Shown here: positions 52,743 to 63,476 of the stretch, piece after piece
Layout of the letters: every line of letters starts with the position of its first letter
How positions within the stretch are numbered: position 1 is the first letter of the stretch
DNA from: Burkholderiaceae bacterium
GTDB lineage: Bacteria > Pseudomonadota > Gammaproteobacteria > Burkholderiales > Burkholderiaceae_B
Assembly (NCBI GenBank): GCA_023653055.1
Contig: JAMNXR010000006.1
Span: 1-64,000, forward strand
Reading direction: 5' to 3'
Length of the DNA stretch: 64,000 nucleotides
Notes under the pieces: model-generated
What the model saw: the letters and a program-made list of their open reading frames with translations, nothing else
Told to the model about the DNA's origin: nothing
The model's database searches: none
Position numbers and translations under genes: made by a program

Positions 52743-55588
52743 TACTGACCTTCGAGAAAGCTCTTGAGCTTATCCGAACGACTTGGATGACGAAGTTTGC
52801 GCAAGGCCTTGGCCTCTATTTGACGAATGCGCTCACGCGTGACGTCAAACTGCTTACCCACCTCCTCTAAAGTCTGATCTGTACTCATCTCTATACCAAA
52901 ACGCATGCGCAGCACTTTTGCCTCGCGAGGCGTGAGTGAATCCAGCACTTCCTTGACGACATCGCGCATCGAGCCATGCAAGGCTGCATCGGCTGGTGCG
53001 AGCGTTGCCATATCTTCGATGAAGTCCCCGAGGTGCGAATCATCATCATCGCCGATCGGTGTTTCCATCGAAATGGGCTCTTTTGCGATCTTCAAGATTT
53101 TGCGAATCTTGTCCTCGGGCATATCCATTTTGGATGCGAGTGTTGCTGGATCGGGCTCTGCACCGGTTTCCTGCAAAATCTGGCGACTGATGCGATTCAT
53201 TTTATTGATCGTTTCAATCATGTGCACAGGAATACGAATGGTGCGAGCCTGGTCCGCGATTGAGCGTGTGATTGCCTGACGAATCCACCACGTTGCATAG
53301 GTCGAAAACTTGTAGCCACGGCGGTATTCAAACTTGTCCACGGCTTTCATCAAACCAATATTGCCCTCTTGGATCAAGTCCAAGAACTGCAGGCCGCGAT
53401 TGGTGTATTTTTTCGCGATCGAAATCACCAGACGCAAGTTTGCTTCGGTCATCTCGCGCTTGGCTTTACGGGCTTTGGCTTCGCCAGTTGCCATTTTCTT
53501 ATTGACGTCTTTTAAGTCTTTCAGAGGCAAAACAACGCGCACTTGCAAGTCGATCAGTTTTTGCTGAAGCTCTTGCACAGCCGGCACATGCCGCTTTAAG
53601 GTGTGTGCATAATCTGTGGCCATCGCGACCTCACCCAGCACCCACTCAAGATTCGTTTCGTTACCCGGAAATACCTTGATGAAATGGGTGCGTGGCATAC
53701 CGGCACGTTCTACGCACGTATGCAGAACCAGACGTTCGATCTTACGCACTTCTTCTACTTGCGCGCGCAAGGTATCTGCCAGACGCTCTACCATTTTGGC
53801 GGTGAAACGTATGCCCATTAATTCGTTCTGAATGAGCTCCTGAGAAGCCATGTACGCATTGGAGCGATAACCATCCGCTTCGTACGCTGCACGCATTTTC
53901 GCAAACTCAGTACCTACAATCTCAAATTTTGCGAGACCTTTAACCCGCAAATCCTCTAACTGCTTGCTGCTCATACCACCTGCAGGACCGTCTTCGTCTG
54001 CTTCGTCAGAAACGCCTGCTCCGGCGTACTCGGCGCCGTCATCCGGATCCACCAGGCCATCGACCACCTCGTCGATTTGGGCCTGACCATCGCGCACGCG
54101 TTGAACGTGATTGAGAATTTCATTTACGGTTGTTGGGCAGGCAGAGATGGCCATCACCATATGCTTGAGGCCCTCTTCAATGCGCTTCGCGATTTCGATT
54201 TCGCCCTCACGCGTCAAGAGTTCAACCGTACCCATTTCGCGCATGTACATACGCACAGGATCAGTCGTACGACCAAAATCGGAGTCAACCGTCGTCAGCG
54301 CAGCCTCTGCTTCATCCTCGACGTCATCGTCAGACGTGGCAACAGGCGCATTTTCGCCTAACAGGAGTGTTTCAGCATCAGGGGCCTGGTCATACACCGC
54401 GATGCCCATGTCACTAAACGTGCTGATGATGCCGTCAATGGCTTCAGCATCGACCAGATCGTCAGGCAAATGGTCATTGATCTCACCATAGGTCAGGTAG
54501 CCGCGATCCTTACCCAACTTAATCAGTGATTTAAGACGATTGCGGCGTGCTTCGTATTCTTCAGGTGTCACAGGACCGCGTGCAATCAGATCCTTTGCAT
54601 CGCCCTTCCCACGCTTACCGCGCTTAACGGGCTTGAAATCAGGCACCACCTCAGCCTCGTGTTCGCCATCACCCGCGTCACCAAAATCCGCATCATTATT
54701 ACCGGGATTTTTTGAAGGACGACCAGGACGACGACCTGTCCCACCGGGAGGACGACCGCTTGCCTTTTTAGGTGGACCTTCACCATCATCTAAGACGGGT
54801 ACAGGCTTGGACACATCAACCTTGCCAGGGGCCTTGGATGACACGGGCGCCGGAGGCGCAGCTTTCACAGGCACTGGCTTGGCGGCAGGTGCAGCTGCCT
54901 TAGAGGGCGCAGACTTAGCTGCGGGCTTTACTGGCGCTTGTTTCTCAACTTTTTCAGCGACTTTCGCTGTCGCCTTGACTGCAGGCTTTGTTGCAACTTT
55001 TGCTACGGGCTTAGCCGCGATTTTTTCAGCGGGCTTAGCAGCACTTTTTTTAGCGCTTGATTTATCAGAGACTGCGGGTTTACTTTTTGAAGCCGACTTC
55101 ATTGAATCCTTGACCGATTGAACTGCAGTTTTTGCTGCGGAATGCGTTGAAACGGGTCGAGTCGCGGTGGACTTGACCGATGGTTTGTTTGGTTTTGAGT
55201 TTGTTGAGGATTTGACCGCAACCTTGCTGGCTGGTTTGGCAGTTGCTTTCGTTGCTGGCTTAGCTGCGGGTTTAGGGACAGCTTTTACGGCTGGCTTGGT
55301 GATAGGTTTAGAAACAGCTTTTGCTGCTGGTTTGGCTGTTGGCTTGGTAACAACTTTTGCTGCCGGCTTGGCTGCAGGTTTAGTCACCGCTTTTACAGCC
55401 GTTTTACCAGAAGGTTTAACTGCAGATTTTGCGCTTGGCTTGGCAGTTGGTTTGGCACTTGGCTTGACGACAGGTTTAGGAACTGCTTTTACAGCTGGCT
55501 TCGCAGACTTGGCGATGGGTTTGGTGGCAGCTTTGGATTGGGGCTTTGCAGCAGCCATCGTTTTTTTCTTGCCAAGAGATTGAGTCAT
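52742..55588 (-). CDS. rpoD: RNA polymerase primary sigma factor, with very long Lys/Ala/Pro-rich N-terminal tail
   Basis: The housekeeping sigma-70, 948 residues. Regions in order: a Lys/Ala/Pro/Val-rich repeat tail (about 1-265, repeats such as KPAAKP); a GRP-rich stretch (about 277-295, SGRPPGG and RRPGRPSK); region 1.1 (about 341-400); 1.2 ([21 protein letters not shown]); the nonconserved insert with acidic [10 protein letters not shown]; regions 2-3 ([37 protein letters not shown]); and region 4 ([20 protein letters not shown]). E. coli RpoD is 613 residues. Start at 55588 (MTQSLGKKK) with AAGAG upstream; the frame is open to 55654. Follows dnaG by 102 bases. Confidence 0.95.
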   Translation of the reverse strand: MTQSLGKKKTMAAAKPQSKAATKPIAKSAKPAVKAVPKPVVKPSAKPTAKPSAKSAVKPSGKTAVKAVTKPAAKPAAKVVTKPTAKPAAKAVSKPITKPAVKAVPKPAAKPATKATAKPASKVAVKSSTNSKPNKPSVKSTATRPVSTHSAAKTAVQSVKDSMKSASKSKPAVSDKSSAKKSAAKPAEKIAAKPVAKVATKPAVKATAKVAEKVEKQAPVKPAAKSAPSKAAAPAAKPVPVKAAPPAPVSSKAPGKVDVSKPVPVLDDGEGPPKKASGRPPGGTGRRPGRPSKNPGNNDADFGDAGDGEHEAEVVPDFKPVKRGKRGKGDAKDLIARGPVTPEEYEARRNRLKSLIKLGKDRGYLTYGEINDHLPDDLVDAEAIDGIISTFSDMGIAVYDQAPDAETLLLGENAPVATSDDDVEDEAEAALTTVDSDFGRTTDPVRMYMREMGTVELLTREGEIEIAKRIEEGLKHMVMAISACPTTVNEILNHVQRVRDGQAQIDEVVDGLVDPDDGAEYAGAGVSDEADEDGPAGGMSSKQLEDLRVKGLAKFEIVGTEFAKMRAAYEADGYRSNAYMASQELIQNELMGIRFTAKMVERLADTLRAQVEEVRKIERLVLHTCVERAGMPRTHFIKVFPGNETNLEWVLGEVAMATDYAHTLKRHVPAVQELQQKLIDLQVRVVLPLKDLKDVNKKMATGEAKARKAKREMTEANLRLVISIAKKYTNRGLQFLDLIQEGNIGLMKAVDKFEYRRGYKFSTYATWWIRQAITRSIADQARTIRIPVHMIETINKMNRISRQILQETGAEPDPATLASKMDMPEDKIRKILKIAKEPISMETPIGDDDDSHLGDFIEDMATLAPADAALHGSMRDVVKEVLDSLTPREAKVLRMRFGIEMSTDQTLEEVGKQFDVTRERIRQIEAKALRKLRHPSRSDKLKSFLEGQ

Positions 55589-55690
55589 GATCGCTCTTAT
55601 GAATGAGAAGTGCCTTAAGCACGAGCCTGCCCAATCCGTGCTTGATTCAAACACACGCTTGAGCTGCGTAAACCATTGATTTTAACCGAA

Positions 55691-57670
55691 TTAGGTGGAC
55701 TTACTGCCTTCGATTACCCTCATTAGACGGGTGATGCTTTGAGAAAGTTCCTTATATTTTTGCTCGGCATGCAAATTATTTAATCCTTGCCCAATCAGGG
55801 CCTGTTGCTCGGCCTTTAATCCGTCTAACTCAATGCGCCGGACCGCATCCTCCCACTCTGACTGAGGGTTGGGTAAGGGTTCCTGAGCCATTAAATCTTC
55901 TGCAGCAGAAACCAACAACACACCAAGATCATCCCCGGGGTCAGCCGCTTGAATCAAGGCCCCGACATGGCGCGCACCGGTCGCCTGAATGAGCACAATT
56001 AAATCTCTCACTATTTCCAAATGGGGGCCACGCGCCAAAATTTCAATCTGTTGCTCCCCCATTTGATCGACTAACTCAGGGTGCGTCATCAAAAGACGCA
56101 GCAAGCGACGCGCCATGGGGGCCACAGCGCGACGGGCCTTCACGCCTCCTGACCCTCCTGACCGATTCGCGCCAAAGCTTGCGCTTTCGCGAGAGCGATT
56201 ACCCATACTTTGCGCGCCCGAACGCCCATTGCGCGCCGTCGTCCCCTGGCGACCTTTGTCACCCGAGAACTCAGGCACTCCGGCCCCATCCCTGGGATCA
56301 AAACTTCCATCATCCCCCTGTATCGGCCGCGCAGTGGCGGCGCGCCCGGGTTCAGGCAGACCAGCCATTTTGTGCGGCACCTCTTGGGCAAGCAGCTGGT
56401 TAAGCTCCTCGGGCGTAAATTGCACCAACCGCGCCAGCTCATTTTGCAGCTGCACCTTGAGGGCAATCGCGGGGATGAGCGCCAACAATGGCTTTGCTTC
56501 GTGCACAAGCGCAGAGCGCCCCTCTAGTTCTTGAAGCGAATGGCGGGCGGCGAGTTCATTTAAAAAGAACGTAGAAAGCGCGTCGGACTCTGCCAAACAC
56601 GCTCTAAAAGCCTCTTCGCCGAACTGTCGGATGTAGCTGTCGGGATCATGCTCAGAAGGCAAAAATAGAAACCGGATAGAAATATCATCCCTCAGCAGCG
56701 GGAGCGAAGCCTGCAAGGCTCTCCAGGCGGCTCGCCGCCCAGCTCCATCACCATCGAAACTAAAAATTATTTTTTCGCTGGCACGTAATAACTTTTGGAT
56801 GTGCGTAGGGGTTGTCGCAGTACCCAACGTCGCCACAGCATTTCGAACACCGAGTTGAGCCAGACCCACCACATCCATGTAGCCCTCGACCACAATGATG
56901 CAGCCCTCAGATCGAATCGAGCTCCGCGCCTCATACAAGCCGTAAAGCTCATTTCCCTTGGAGAAAACCGGTGTCTCAGGAGAGTTTAAATATTTAGGCT
57001 CGCCTTTTCCGATGATACGTCCACCAAAACCAACAATCTCGCCTTTGACATTTCGTATCGGGAACATCACACGCTCCCTGAAACGATCATAGCGACGCCC
57101 GTCTTCGGACTCAATCACCAAACCCGACTCGACCAGGATCGGGTCGTCGTAGCGAGGAAAAACCTTTGATAAAGCCTGACGTTCGGCACTGGACCAACCA
57201 AGCCCAAACTCTTTGGCCACGAGACCGGTCAATCCACGCTCTTTGAGATAGCGAATCGCAGCAGGACTGTCGCGCAGTTGCGCAACATAATGCTTTTGAG
57301 CAAGATCAAGAACTTGGGTATGTTGTGATATTTCTTCGCGCCGCCTCGAGCTGGCAGCTTTTTGGCTTGGAGAGCGATTTTCTTCGGGAACGCTCATCCC
57401 CACCGCACTGGCTAACGTGCGCACGGCTTCTGGGAAACTCGCTCCCGTATGCTCGATCAGGAAAGTAATGGCGCTACCATGCGCACCACAACCAAAGCAG
57501 TGATAAAACTGTTTTGTTGGGCTGACGGTAAAAGAGGGAGATTTTTCGTTATGAAAGGGACACAACCCAAGCAGGTTGATGCCCCCTTTCTTTAACTGCA
57601 CGTATCGACCGACGACATCTGCAACGTCGACTCGGCTTAGAAGATCCTGGATAAAGGAATCTGGGATCAA
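55691..57670 (-). CDS. dnaG: DNA primase
   Basis: DNA primase, synthesising RNA primers at the replication fork. 659 residues: an N-terminal zinc ribbon (CPFHNEKSPSF...CFGCGAHG), the TOPRIM catalytic core (VEGYMDVVGLAQLG, FSFDGDGAGRRA) and a C-terminal DnaB-interaction domain, joined by a Gly/Ser/Arg-rich linker (near 470-510; RSGGSGG). The canonical MIPDSFIQDLL start corresponds to a TTG at 57670 with no clear ribosome-binding site, fitting the low DnaG expression known in E. coli. Between rpsU and rpoD as in the classical macromolecular-synthesis operon; a stem-loop lies between rpsU and this gene. Confidence 0.95.
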   Translation of the reverse strand: MIPDSFIQDLLSRVDVADVVGRYVQLKKGGINLLGLCPFHNEKSPSFTVSPTKQFYHCFGCGAHGSAITFLIEHTGASFPEAVRTLASAVGMSVPEENRSPSQKAASSRRREEISQHTQVLDLAQKHYVAQLRDSPAAIRYLKERGLTGLVAKEFGLGWSSAERQALSKVFPRYDDPILVESGLVIESEDGRRYDRFRERVMFPIRNVKGEIVGFGGRIIGKGEPKYLNSPETPVFSKGNELYGLYEARSSIRSEGCIIVVEGYMDVVGLAQLGVRNAVATLGTATTPTHIQKLLRASEKIIFSFDGDGAGRRAAWRALQASLPLLRDDISIRFLFLPSEHDPDSYIRQFGEEAFRACLAESDALSTFFLNELAARHSLQELEGRSALVHEAKPLLALIPAIALKVQLQNELARLVQFTPEELNQLLAQEVPHKMAGLPEPGRAATARPIQGDDGSFDPRDGAGVPEFSGDKGRQGTTARNGRSGAQSMGNRSRESASFGANRSGGSGGVKARRAVAPMARRLLRLLMTHPELVDQMGEQQIEILARGPHLEIVRDLIVLIQATGARHVGALIQAADPGDDLGVLLVSAAEDLMAQEPLPNPQSEWEDAVRRIELDGLKAEQQALIGQGLNNLHAEQKYKELSQSITRLMRVIEGSKST

Positions 57671-57688
57671 CGCTTAGACCATACGTAT

Positions 57689-57709
57689 ACGGCGCAATAG
57701 ATGCGCCGT
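57689..57709 (-). promoter_or_regulatory. stem-loop between rpsU and dnaG (attenuator or processing site)
   Basis: ACGGCGCA (57689-57696) pairs perfectly with TGCGCCGT (57702-57709) around a 5-base ATAGA-type loop, four bases after the rpsU stop. It has no U tract. E. coli has an internal terminator at this position that lowers dnaG expression. Confidence 0.5.
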
Positions 57710-57713
57710 GGGA

Positions 57714-57926
57714 TTAGTACATGCGCGGTGGCAATTGCTGGCTGCGGATGCGCTTGTAGTGGCGCTTAACGGCAGCAGCTTGCTTGCGCTTACGCTCAGC
57801 AGTGGGCTTTTCATAAAACTCGCGCGCACGCAACTCAGTCAACAGACCAGTTTTTTCGATTGTGCGCTTGAAGCGGCGAAGAGCGGCTTCGAAGGGCTCG
57901 TTTTCTTTCAGACGAACGATAGGCAT
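57714..57926 (-). CDS. rpsU: 30S ribosomal protein bS21
   Basis: A 70-residue basic protein ([20 protein letters not shown], ending PPRMY), the standard bS21 length and sequence. It binds near the 3' end of 16S rRNA and aids initiation. First gene of rpsU-dnaG-rpoD. The GatB/YqeY-type gene that sits between rpsU and dnaG in some Burkholderiales is absent; 43 bases separate the two genes. Confidence 0.97.
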   Translation of the reverse strand: MPIVRLKENEPFEAALRRFKRTIEKTGLLTELRAREFYEKPTAERKRKQAAAVKRHYKRIRSQQLPPRMY

Positions 57927-57975
57927 AGGATACGTAACGTAAAAATAAAGCAGTTAAACAACAAGATAGCCCTAG

Positions 57976-57984
57976 ATCATAGCA
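57976..57984 (-). promoter_or_regulatory. extended -10 promoter for rpsU-dnaG-rpoD
   Basis: Read on the minus strand the sequence is TGCTATGAT, an extended -10 (TGn plus TATGAT), about 50 bases before the rpsU ATG. The -35 region (TTCCGA-like, 18-19 bases away) is weak. The putative promoter sits between the phosphoribosyltransferase stop and rpsU. Confidence 0.4.
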
Positions 57985-57992
57985 CAAATACG

Positions 57993-58531
57993 CTAGATCG
58001 TCGGAACTTTAGCACTTTTTTCGACCAAATCTTGGGCTGATAACGTGTCATACACCTCAAACGGTTGATGAATCCAAGGGTCAGAGGACAATTTTTCTAC
58101 AAAAAAATCTGGCTCAAAACTTGAACAGGCTTTGTACCAAAGCACACCGGTTTTGACCGACTCAATACTGGGATACGTACGCACTAGGTGTTGACGCACA
58201 CCGCTCAGTGTTTCTCCACTATCAACCAAGTCATCCAAGAGCAAAACGTGCCCCTTAAGAGTTCCTTGGGTCATCGTGATAAAAGAAGCGATCTCCAAAT
58301 CACCCTGAGTGTGCCCCGCATTTTCTCTGTAGCTGCTCGTCGCTAAAATTGCGAGAGGCAGATTAAACACGCGAGAGAACACATCCCCCACTCTCAAACC
58401 ACCCCTTGCCAAACACAATATCTGATCAAACTTCCAGCCAGACTGATCAACAAGGACGATCAAGCGCTCGATTAACTGATGGTAGGTTGCCCAATCCACC
58501 CATAGGTCTTGAGTCGTCCCAGCCTGAGACA

Positions 58532-58532
<1 letters not shown>
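57993..58532 (-). CDS. phosphoribosyltransferase (hypoxanthine/xanthine-guanine type)
   Basis: A 179-residue type I phosphoribosyltransferase with the PRPP-binding motif VLLLDDLVDSGETL and a CLARGGLRVGDVFSR loop. It resembles Gpt/Hpt-type purine salvage enzymes (XPRT-like) converting a purine base and PRPP to the nucleotide. Its ATG overlaps the purA TGA by one base (TGATG), which supports a purine role. A frequent neighbour of purA in this order. Confidence 0.85.
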
Positions 58533-59836
<1,304 letters not shown>

Positions 59837-59909
59837 TCAGACCAATCAGTATCAGAATAAATATCTCCAAGCGCGCTGCCGTCCAAAAGGAACAACCGCG
59901 CACCGAAGC

Positions 59910-61073
59910 CTAAAGAACTTGCTGCACTACCCATTGACCGTCACGCTGCACGAGCTCACGGTCAAAGACAAACTCATCATGTGTCGCCAACTCGCCGGGA
60001 AACACCTGTACGACAATGTTGCCACTTTGGCGAAGCGACTGCATCGCTTGACGCAGCGCCAAATGCTGCCCAGCTGGTGCACGAATAGCCGGCGCAGGCA
60101 TCGCAGGCAATAACCCCGCCACCAGCTTACGCAAATCTAAACTAAAACCCGTTGCAGGACGTGCACGACCAAAAGCCCTGCTGACGTCATCATACCGACC
60201 ACCCTGCACAATCGAATCATGCCAACCCTCTGCATAAATGGAGAAGGTCACGCCAGAGTGATAACCATACGTTCCCACATCAGCAAGGTCCACACCAACA
60301 GAAACATCATCGAGCGCTGACAGCAGTTGCTCGAGCGTATCAAGCGAATGCATCACCCCTGCGATATCGGGCAGCAACGTACGTGCACGATGGATCACAG
60401 AAAGATCACCATACAGCTGAGGCAGCACACATAAGGCCTTGACGGTTGGACCTAACAAAGGCTCTGAACCGGACCCAAGCAAGACTAAACCAGGAATATC
60501 TTTTTCTCGCAGCAATGCCATGATTTCGTCTGCCCGCGCAAGCGCACACGGATCACTTTCGAGCAAACTCCGCACTAAACCAGCGTGGCACAAATCAAGA
60601 CGAACGGTTTTAACCCCCGCCATACGCGTGCTTTCCAGGGCAAGCCGGATGATTTCAAGATCAGCCTCTACGCCGGCATGTCCGTAAATTTCAGCGCCGA
60701 TCTGCAGAAGCTCCCTACTCGACAACAAACCTGCCGGACGCGCATGCAACACTGGACCGCAGTAACACAAACGTGTCACGCCAGAACGGTTGAGTAAGTG
60801 CGCATCAATACGCGTCACCTGCGGCGTCATATCTGCGCGCACACCTAATGTGCGACCCGACAACTGATCGACAAGCTTGCTGGTACGTAAACTCAAGTCG
60901 CTTCCAGTGCCTGAAAGCAACGAGTCTATGTATTCGACAAGCGGCGGCGCGACCAGCTCGAATCCATAGGTGCGAAACAGGTCGAGTAATTGCCGACGTA
61001 AATCTTCGATGCGGCGTGCCTCGGCTGGCAGCATATCTGCCAGACTTTCTGGCAACAACCAATTGCCTTTCAT
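59910..61073 (-). CDS. hisZ: ATP phosphoribosyltransferase regulatory subunit
   Basis: A 387-residue paralogue of histidyl-tRNA synthetase that lacks charging and forms a complex with the short HisG. Motifs: [41 protein letters not shown] and the GGRYDDV block. Characteristic of bacteria with short-form HisG, including Betaproteobacteria. It has its own upstream region (61074-61156) after the hflC terminator. Confidence 0.93.
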   Translation of the reverse strand: MKGNWLLPESLADMLPAEARRIEDLRRQLLDLFRTYGFELVAPPLVEYIDSLLSGTGSDLSLRTSKLVDQLSGRTLGVRADMTPQVTRIDAHLLNRSGVTRLCYCGPVLHARPAGLLSSRELLQIGAEIYGHAGVEADLEIIRLALESTRMAGVKTVRLDLCHAGLVRSLLESDPCALARADEIMALLREKDIPGLVLLGSGSEPLLGPTVKALCVLPQLYGDLSVIHRARTLLPDIAGVMHSLDTLEQLLSALDDVSVGVDLADVGTYGYHSGVTFSIYAEGWHDSIVQGGRYDDVSRAFGRARPATGFSLDLRKLVAGLLPAMPAPAIRAPAGQHLALRQAMQSLRQSGNIVVQVFPGELATHDEFVFDRELVQRDGQWVVQQVL

Positions 61074-61157
61074 GATCGCGGAGAAAATATCAAAGGGTTA
61101 AGTTCAACAAGAACAAACAGTGATTGACTCATTGCCGGGAAAAGCAAACACCCAAAC

Positions 61158-61192
61158 AAAAAGCGGCTTGGGGCGTAAGCCCGGCAAGCCGC
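61158..61192 (-). terminator. rho-independent terminator after hflC
   Basis: On the minus strand GCGGCTTG pairs with CAAGCCGC (61163-61170 with 61185-61192), with an inner GGGC/GCCC stem and a short loop, followed by TTTTT (61162-61158). It is 115 bases beyond the hflC stop and separates the hfl operon from hisZ. Confidence 0.8.
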
Positions 61193-61306
61193 CAGAACAA
61201 TCGTTAAAGCTTACAGCACATTATACAGATTATCTACCAACCGTATGTCTCTGGCGAAAGTGTTATTTCACCCAGAGACACTTTGGTCGCTTGACAATTT
61301 ATTTGG

Positions 61307-62182
61307 CTATTTTTTACCTTGAGAGTTCTTTAGGTACTTAAAGAACTCAGAGCTTGGGTCGACCACGAGCACATCGCCGGACTTGCCGAATGCAGCACGA
61401 TAACCCTCTAAGCTCTTGTAAAAGCTATAGAAAGGTAAATCAGCGCCATAAGCCTTGGCATAAAGGCCTGCCGCTTCAGCATCGCCCTCACCCATGATCG
61501 CTTCAGCGCGACCTTGCGCTTTAGCTAAGATCTGTTCACGCTCACGATCCGCTTCTGCTCGAATACGCTCACCCTTGGCTGCACCTTCCGAACGCAACTG
61601 ATTGGCGACACGAATACGCTCAGACTCCATCCGTCGATAAACGGACTCAGAAATTTCAGGAGCAAACTCGATACGCTTGAGGCGAACGTCAACAATTTTG
61701 ACGCCAAGAGGCTCGGCACGCTTGGCAACGTTGTTGAGCACTTCGGTCATGATGACATCGCGCTCAAGTGACACAACGTCCTTGACCGTACGCACGTTCA
61801 CAGAAGCATTTAACGCATCGCGAATCTGTGCCTGCAAACGCTCACGTGCTGCACGCTCGTTACCACCGAACGTCACGTAATACAGCCTGGGATCGACAAT
61901 TCGCCACTTGACGAATGAGTCGATCAACAAGTTCTTCTTTTCAGAAGTTTGCACACGCTCAGCTTCTTGAAGATCAATGGTGAGCAAGCGCTTATCCAGG
62001 GTCACAACGTTTTGGAAAGGCGGAGGGAGCTTGAAATAAAGCCCTGGCTCAGAGACGATTTTCTTGACTTCACCCAGCGCAAAAACCAGCGCATAGTCAC
62101 GCTCGCGCACGATAAACACGGAGGATGAAAGCACCACCGCGCCAATGAACAAGGCGATCAACAGGGGAAATAATCTTTTCAT
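61307..62182 (-). CDS. hflC: HflC, FtsH-modulating prohibitin-family protein
   Basis: A 291-residue SPFH/prohibitin protein with an N-terminal membrane anchor (residues 4-25), the SPFH core (LRIDVRLKRIEF-like VKIVDVRLKRIEFA), a charged coiled-coil stretch (RSEGAAKGERIRAEADREREQILA) and a conserved SEFFKYLK end. It forms the HflKC complex around FtsH in the inner membrane. 16 bases after hflK. Confidence 0.95.
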   Translation of the reverse strand: MKRLFPLLIALFIGAVVLSSSVFIVRERDYALVFALGEVKKIVSEPGLYFKLPPPFQNVVTLDKRLLTIDLQEAERVQTSEKKNLLIDSFVKWRIVDPRLYYVTFGGNERAARERLQAQIRDALNASVNVRTVKDVVSLERDVIMTEVLNNVAKRAEPLGVKIVDVRLKRIEFAPEISESVYRRMESERIRVANQLRSEGAAKGERIRAEADREREQILAKAQGRAEAIMGEGDAEAAGLYAKAYGADLPFYSFYKSLEGYRAAFGKSGDVLVVDPSSEFFKYLKNSQGKK

Positions 62183-62198
62183 GATTGTGTCCTCTGTA

Positions 62199-63476
62199 TT
62201 AACGGCTGCCGCGATCGCGCGACAGTGTGTTGTTGGGAGCCGGAGTCGGCCGCGTGACAGGCGCAGGCTGCGTCATGGGTGCAGGCGCATTAGTCTGAAC
62301 CGGCGTGTTTGCCAATGGATTGGGGCGCATCGCTCCCTGGGCTGCCTGCTGTGTAATCTTGTCTAAAGGCAGGTACAACATATTGTTGGAGCCTGTCGTA
62401 TCCACCAGAATCTTGCTCGCATTTGCAAACATCTGCTGCATCGTCTCTAGATACATACGCTCTCTGATCACCTCAGGCGCTTTACGGTACTCGGTCAACA
62501 CGCTCGTGAAACGAGCCGTATCTCCCACTGCCGCTCCCACCACGCGCGCACGGTAGCCCTCAGCTTGCTCAAGCATCCGCGAAGACTGACCATCTGCTAA
62601 AGGCACAATTTGGTTGCGATAGGCCTGACCTTCGTTAATTTGACGCTCAAGATCTTGACCAGCCTTGACTGCGTCGTCAAAGGCAGCCTGGACAGGCTCT
62701 GGAGGCTGAACGTTTTGAATCGCAACGCTGCTCAACTGAATACCCGTCTGATACCGATCGAGAATCTGTTGCATTTGTTTTTGCACCTCGGATGCCACCG
62801 CAGTCCGACCCTCATACAACACAAAGTCCATCGAGCGGGTACCCACGACTTCTCTCATCGCAGATTGTGAAACCTGACGAACAGATTCGTCGGGATCCTT
62901 GGTCTTAAACAGATAATCTGGTGCACCATCTGCACGCAGTCTGTACTGAACCACAAACTGAACATCGACAATATTTTCATCATCGGTCAACATCAGCGAC
63001 TCGGTCAACACACGATTGCGCGCGTTGCCACGAAAACCTACCTCAAAGGTACGGAGCTGAGACAAATTGACCATTTCATGCGACTGAATCGGAGTAGGAA
63101 TTCTCCATTGAAAACCAGCCTGCGCCGTGCTCTTGTACTTACCGAACTGGGTAATGACCGCCACTTGACCTTCTTGGACAATAAAAAAACCGCTCGCCAG
63201 CCACAAGGCGACCGCCGCAACGACAATGACGCCAAAGCCAATTTTGGATTGGCGAGGACTGAGTCCACCATTACCCGCAGGTCCGCCGTTATTTCCACCG
63301 CTGCGCTTGCCACCGAACAAGCCAGAGAGGCGGCTCGTGACATCACGCCATACCTGATCTAAATCAGGAGGACCGTTTCCTTGGGGAGGACGACGTGGGG
63401 GTTCATTTCCGCCACCACCCTGACCACGACCCCAACCGGGATCATTCAGGTTGAATATTTTCGTAAGAAATCGCAT
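62199..63476 (-). CDS. hflK: HflK, FtsH-modulating prohibitin-family protein
   Basis: A 425-residue partner of HflC. A Gly/Pro/Arg/Asn-rich N-terminus (about 10-70), one membrane helix (near 82-100; FGVIVVAAVALWLASGFF), the SPFH domain (VVQYRLR, DFVLYEGRT) and a C-terminal Pro/Thr/Asn-rich tail (PAPVTRPTPAPNNT). The start at 63476 (MRFLTKIFNLNDPGWGRG) matches the family, so the gene begins inside hflX with a 35-base overlap. Confidence 0.93.
   Translation of the reverse strand: MRFLTKIFNLNDPGWGRGQGGGGNEPPRRPPQGNGPPDLDQVWRDVTSRLSGLFGGKRSGGNNGGPAGNGGLSPRQSKIGFGVIVVAAVALWLASGFFIVQEGQVAVITQFGKYKSTAQAGFQWRIPTPIQSHEMVNLSQLRTFEVGFRGNARNRVLTESLMLTDDENIVDVQFVVQYRLRADGAPDYLFKTKDPDESVRQVSQSAMREVVGTRSMDFVLYEGRTAVASEVQKQMQQILDRYQTGIQLSSVAIQNVQPPEPVQAAFDDAVKAGQDLERQINEGQAYRNQIVPLADGQSSRMLEQAEGYRARVVGAAVGDTARFTSVLTEYRKAPEVIRERMYLETMQQMFANASKILVDTTGSNNMLYLPLDKITQQAAQGAMRPNPLANTPVQTNAPAPMTQPAPVTRPTPAPNNTLSRDRGSR

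Noticed and set aside
54540-55121. 193-codon plus-strand frame opposite rpoD
   Set aside because: Same low-complexity cause as above; no start signal or protein-like domain.
55167-55583. Leucine/glycine/alanine-rich plus-strand frame opposite the rpoD tail
   Set aside because: It is the complement of the KPAAK repeats; the repetitive composition produces an artificial open frame.
55589-55654. Upstream extension of rpoD to 55654
   Set aside because: The 22 extra residues are unlike the rest, and the ATG at 55588 has a purine-rich site upstream.
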